Shown here piece after piece: positions 5,477 to 5,507 of a stretch of DNA of 5,507 bases. Each line of letters opens with the position of its first letter. The first letter of the stretch is position 1. The stretch lies in the NCBI GenBank assembly GCA_027031565.1, contig JALVPX010000096.1, positions 1 through 5,507 of the forward strand, written 5' to 3'. Position numbers and translations under genes: made by a program. Below the pieces are notes generated by a model that was given only the letters and a program-made list of their open reading frames with translations, was not told the DNA's origin and searched no databases. This DNA is from Deltaproteobacteria bacterium. Lineage in GTDB: Bacteria > Desulfobacterota > Dissulfuribacteria > Dissulfuribacterales > JALVPX01.

Positions 5477-5507
5477 GCCAGACATGATGAGTCTTTGCTG
5501 ATTTTAT

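Noticed and set aside
4836..5501. Two plus-strand ORFs of about 110 residues opposite the radical SAM gene
   Set aside because: Both mirror the conserved cysteine-rich coding sequence on the minus strand and lack ribosome binding sites.

Overview
The window looks like chromosomal sequence from an anaerobic bacterium of the Desulfobacterota (former Deltaproteobacteria) type. The clues are moderate GC, a stand-alone AICAR transformylase of the kind I associate with sulfate reducers and some archaea, and an AmmeMemoRadiSam-type radical SAM enzyme common in anaerobes. The taxonomic placement is inference. I see no mobile element, CRISPR array, rRNA or tRNA. Coding density is high and no gene-free stretch exceeds about 120 bases.

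Layout, left to right. Bases 1-131 hold either the 3' end of an upstream gene or a 36-residue small ORF. An exported DsbC-like thiol:disulfide protein follows (138-878), ending in a probable intrinsic terminator (918-957). Next is a multi-pass membrane protein of unknown function (start uncertain, about 973; end 1854). The gap at 1855-1968 carries a good sigma70-like promoter with a perfect 7+7 inverted repeat at the expected transcription start, which could be an operator, the terminator of the gene before it, or both.

That promoter leads into a tight three-gene operon: a monofunctional AICAR transformylase (the C-terminal half of PurH), a 132-residue protein I do not recognise (1-base gap), and an alpha/beta-hydrolase-like protein (4-base ATGA overlap). 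The hydrolase keeps the serine elbow and the acid residue but has no visible catalytic histidine. Converging on it with a 2-base gap is a minus-strand radical SAM gene of the AmrS type (4449-5462), with a strong ribosome binding site near the right edge.

How the genes might work together: only the three-gene operon is convincingly co-expressed. Its first gene makes FAICAR from AICAR and 10-formyl-THF; the cyclohydrolase that must complete IMP synthesis is not in the window. The link between the two trailing genes and purine metabolism is positional only. The most interesting points are the split PurH, its candidate operator, the unexplained coupled pair behind it, and the apparently degenerate catalytic triad.
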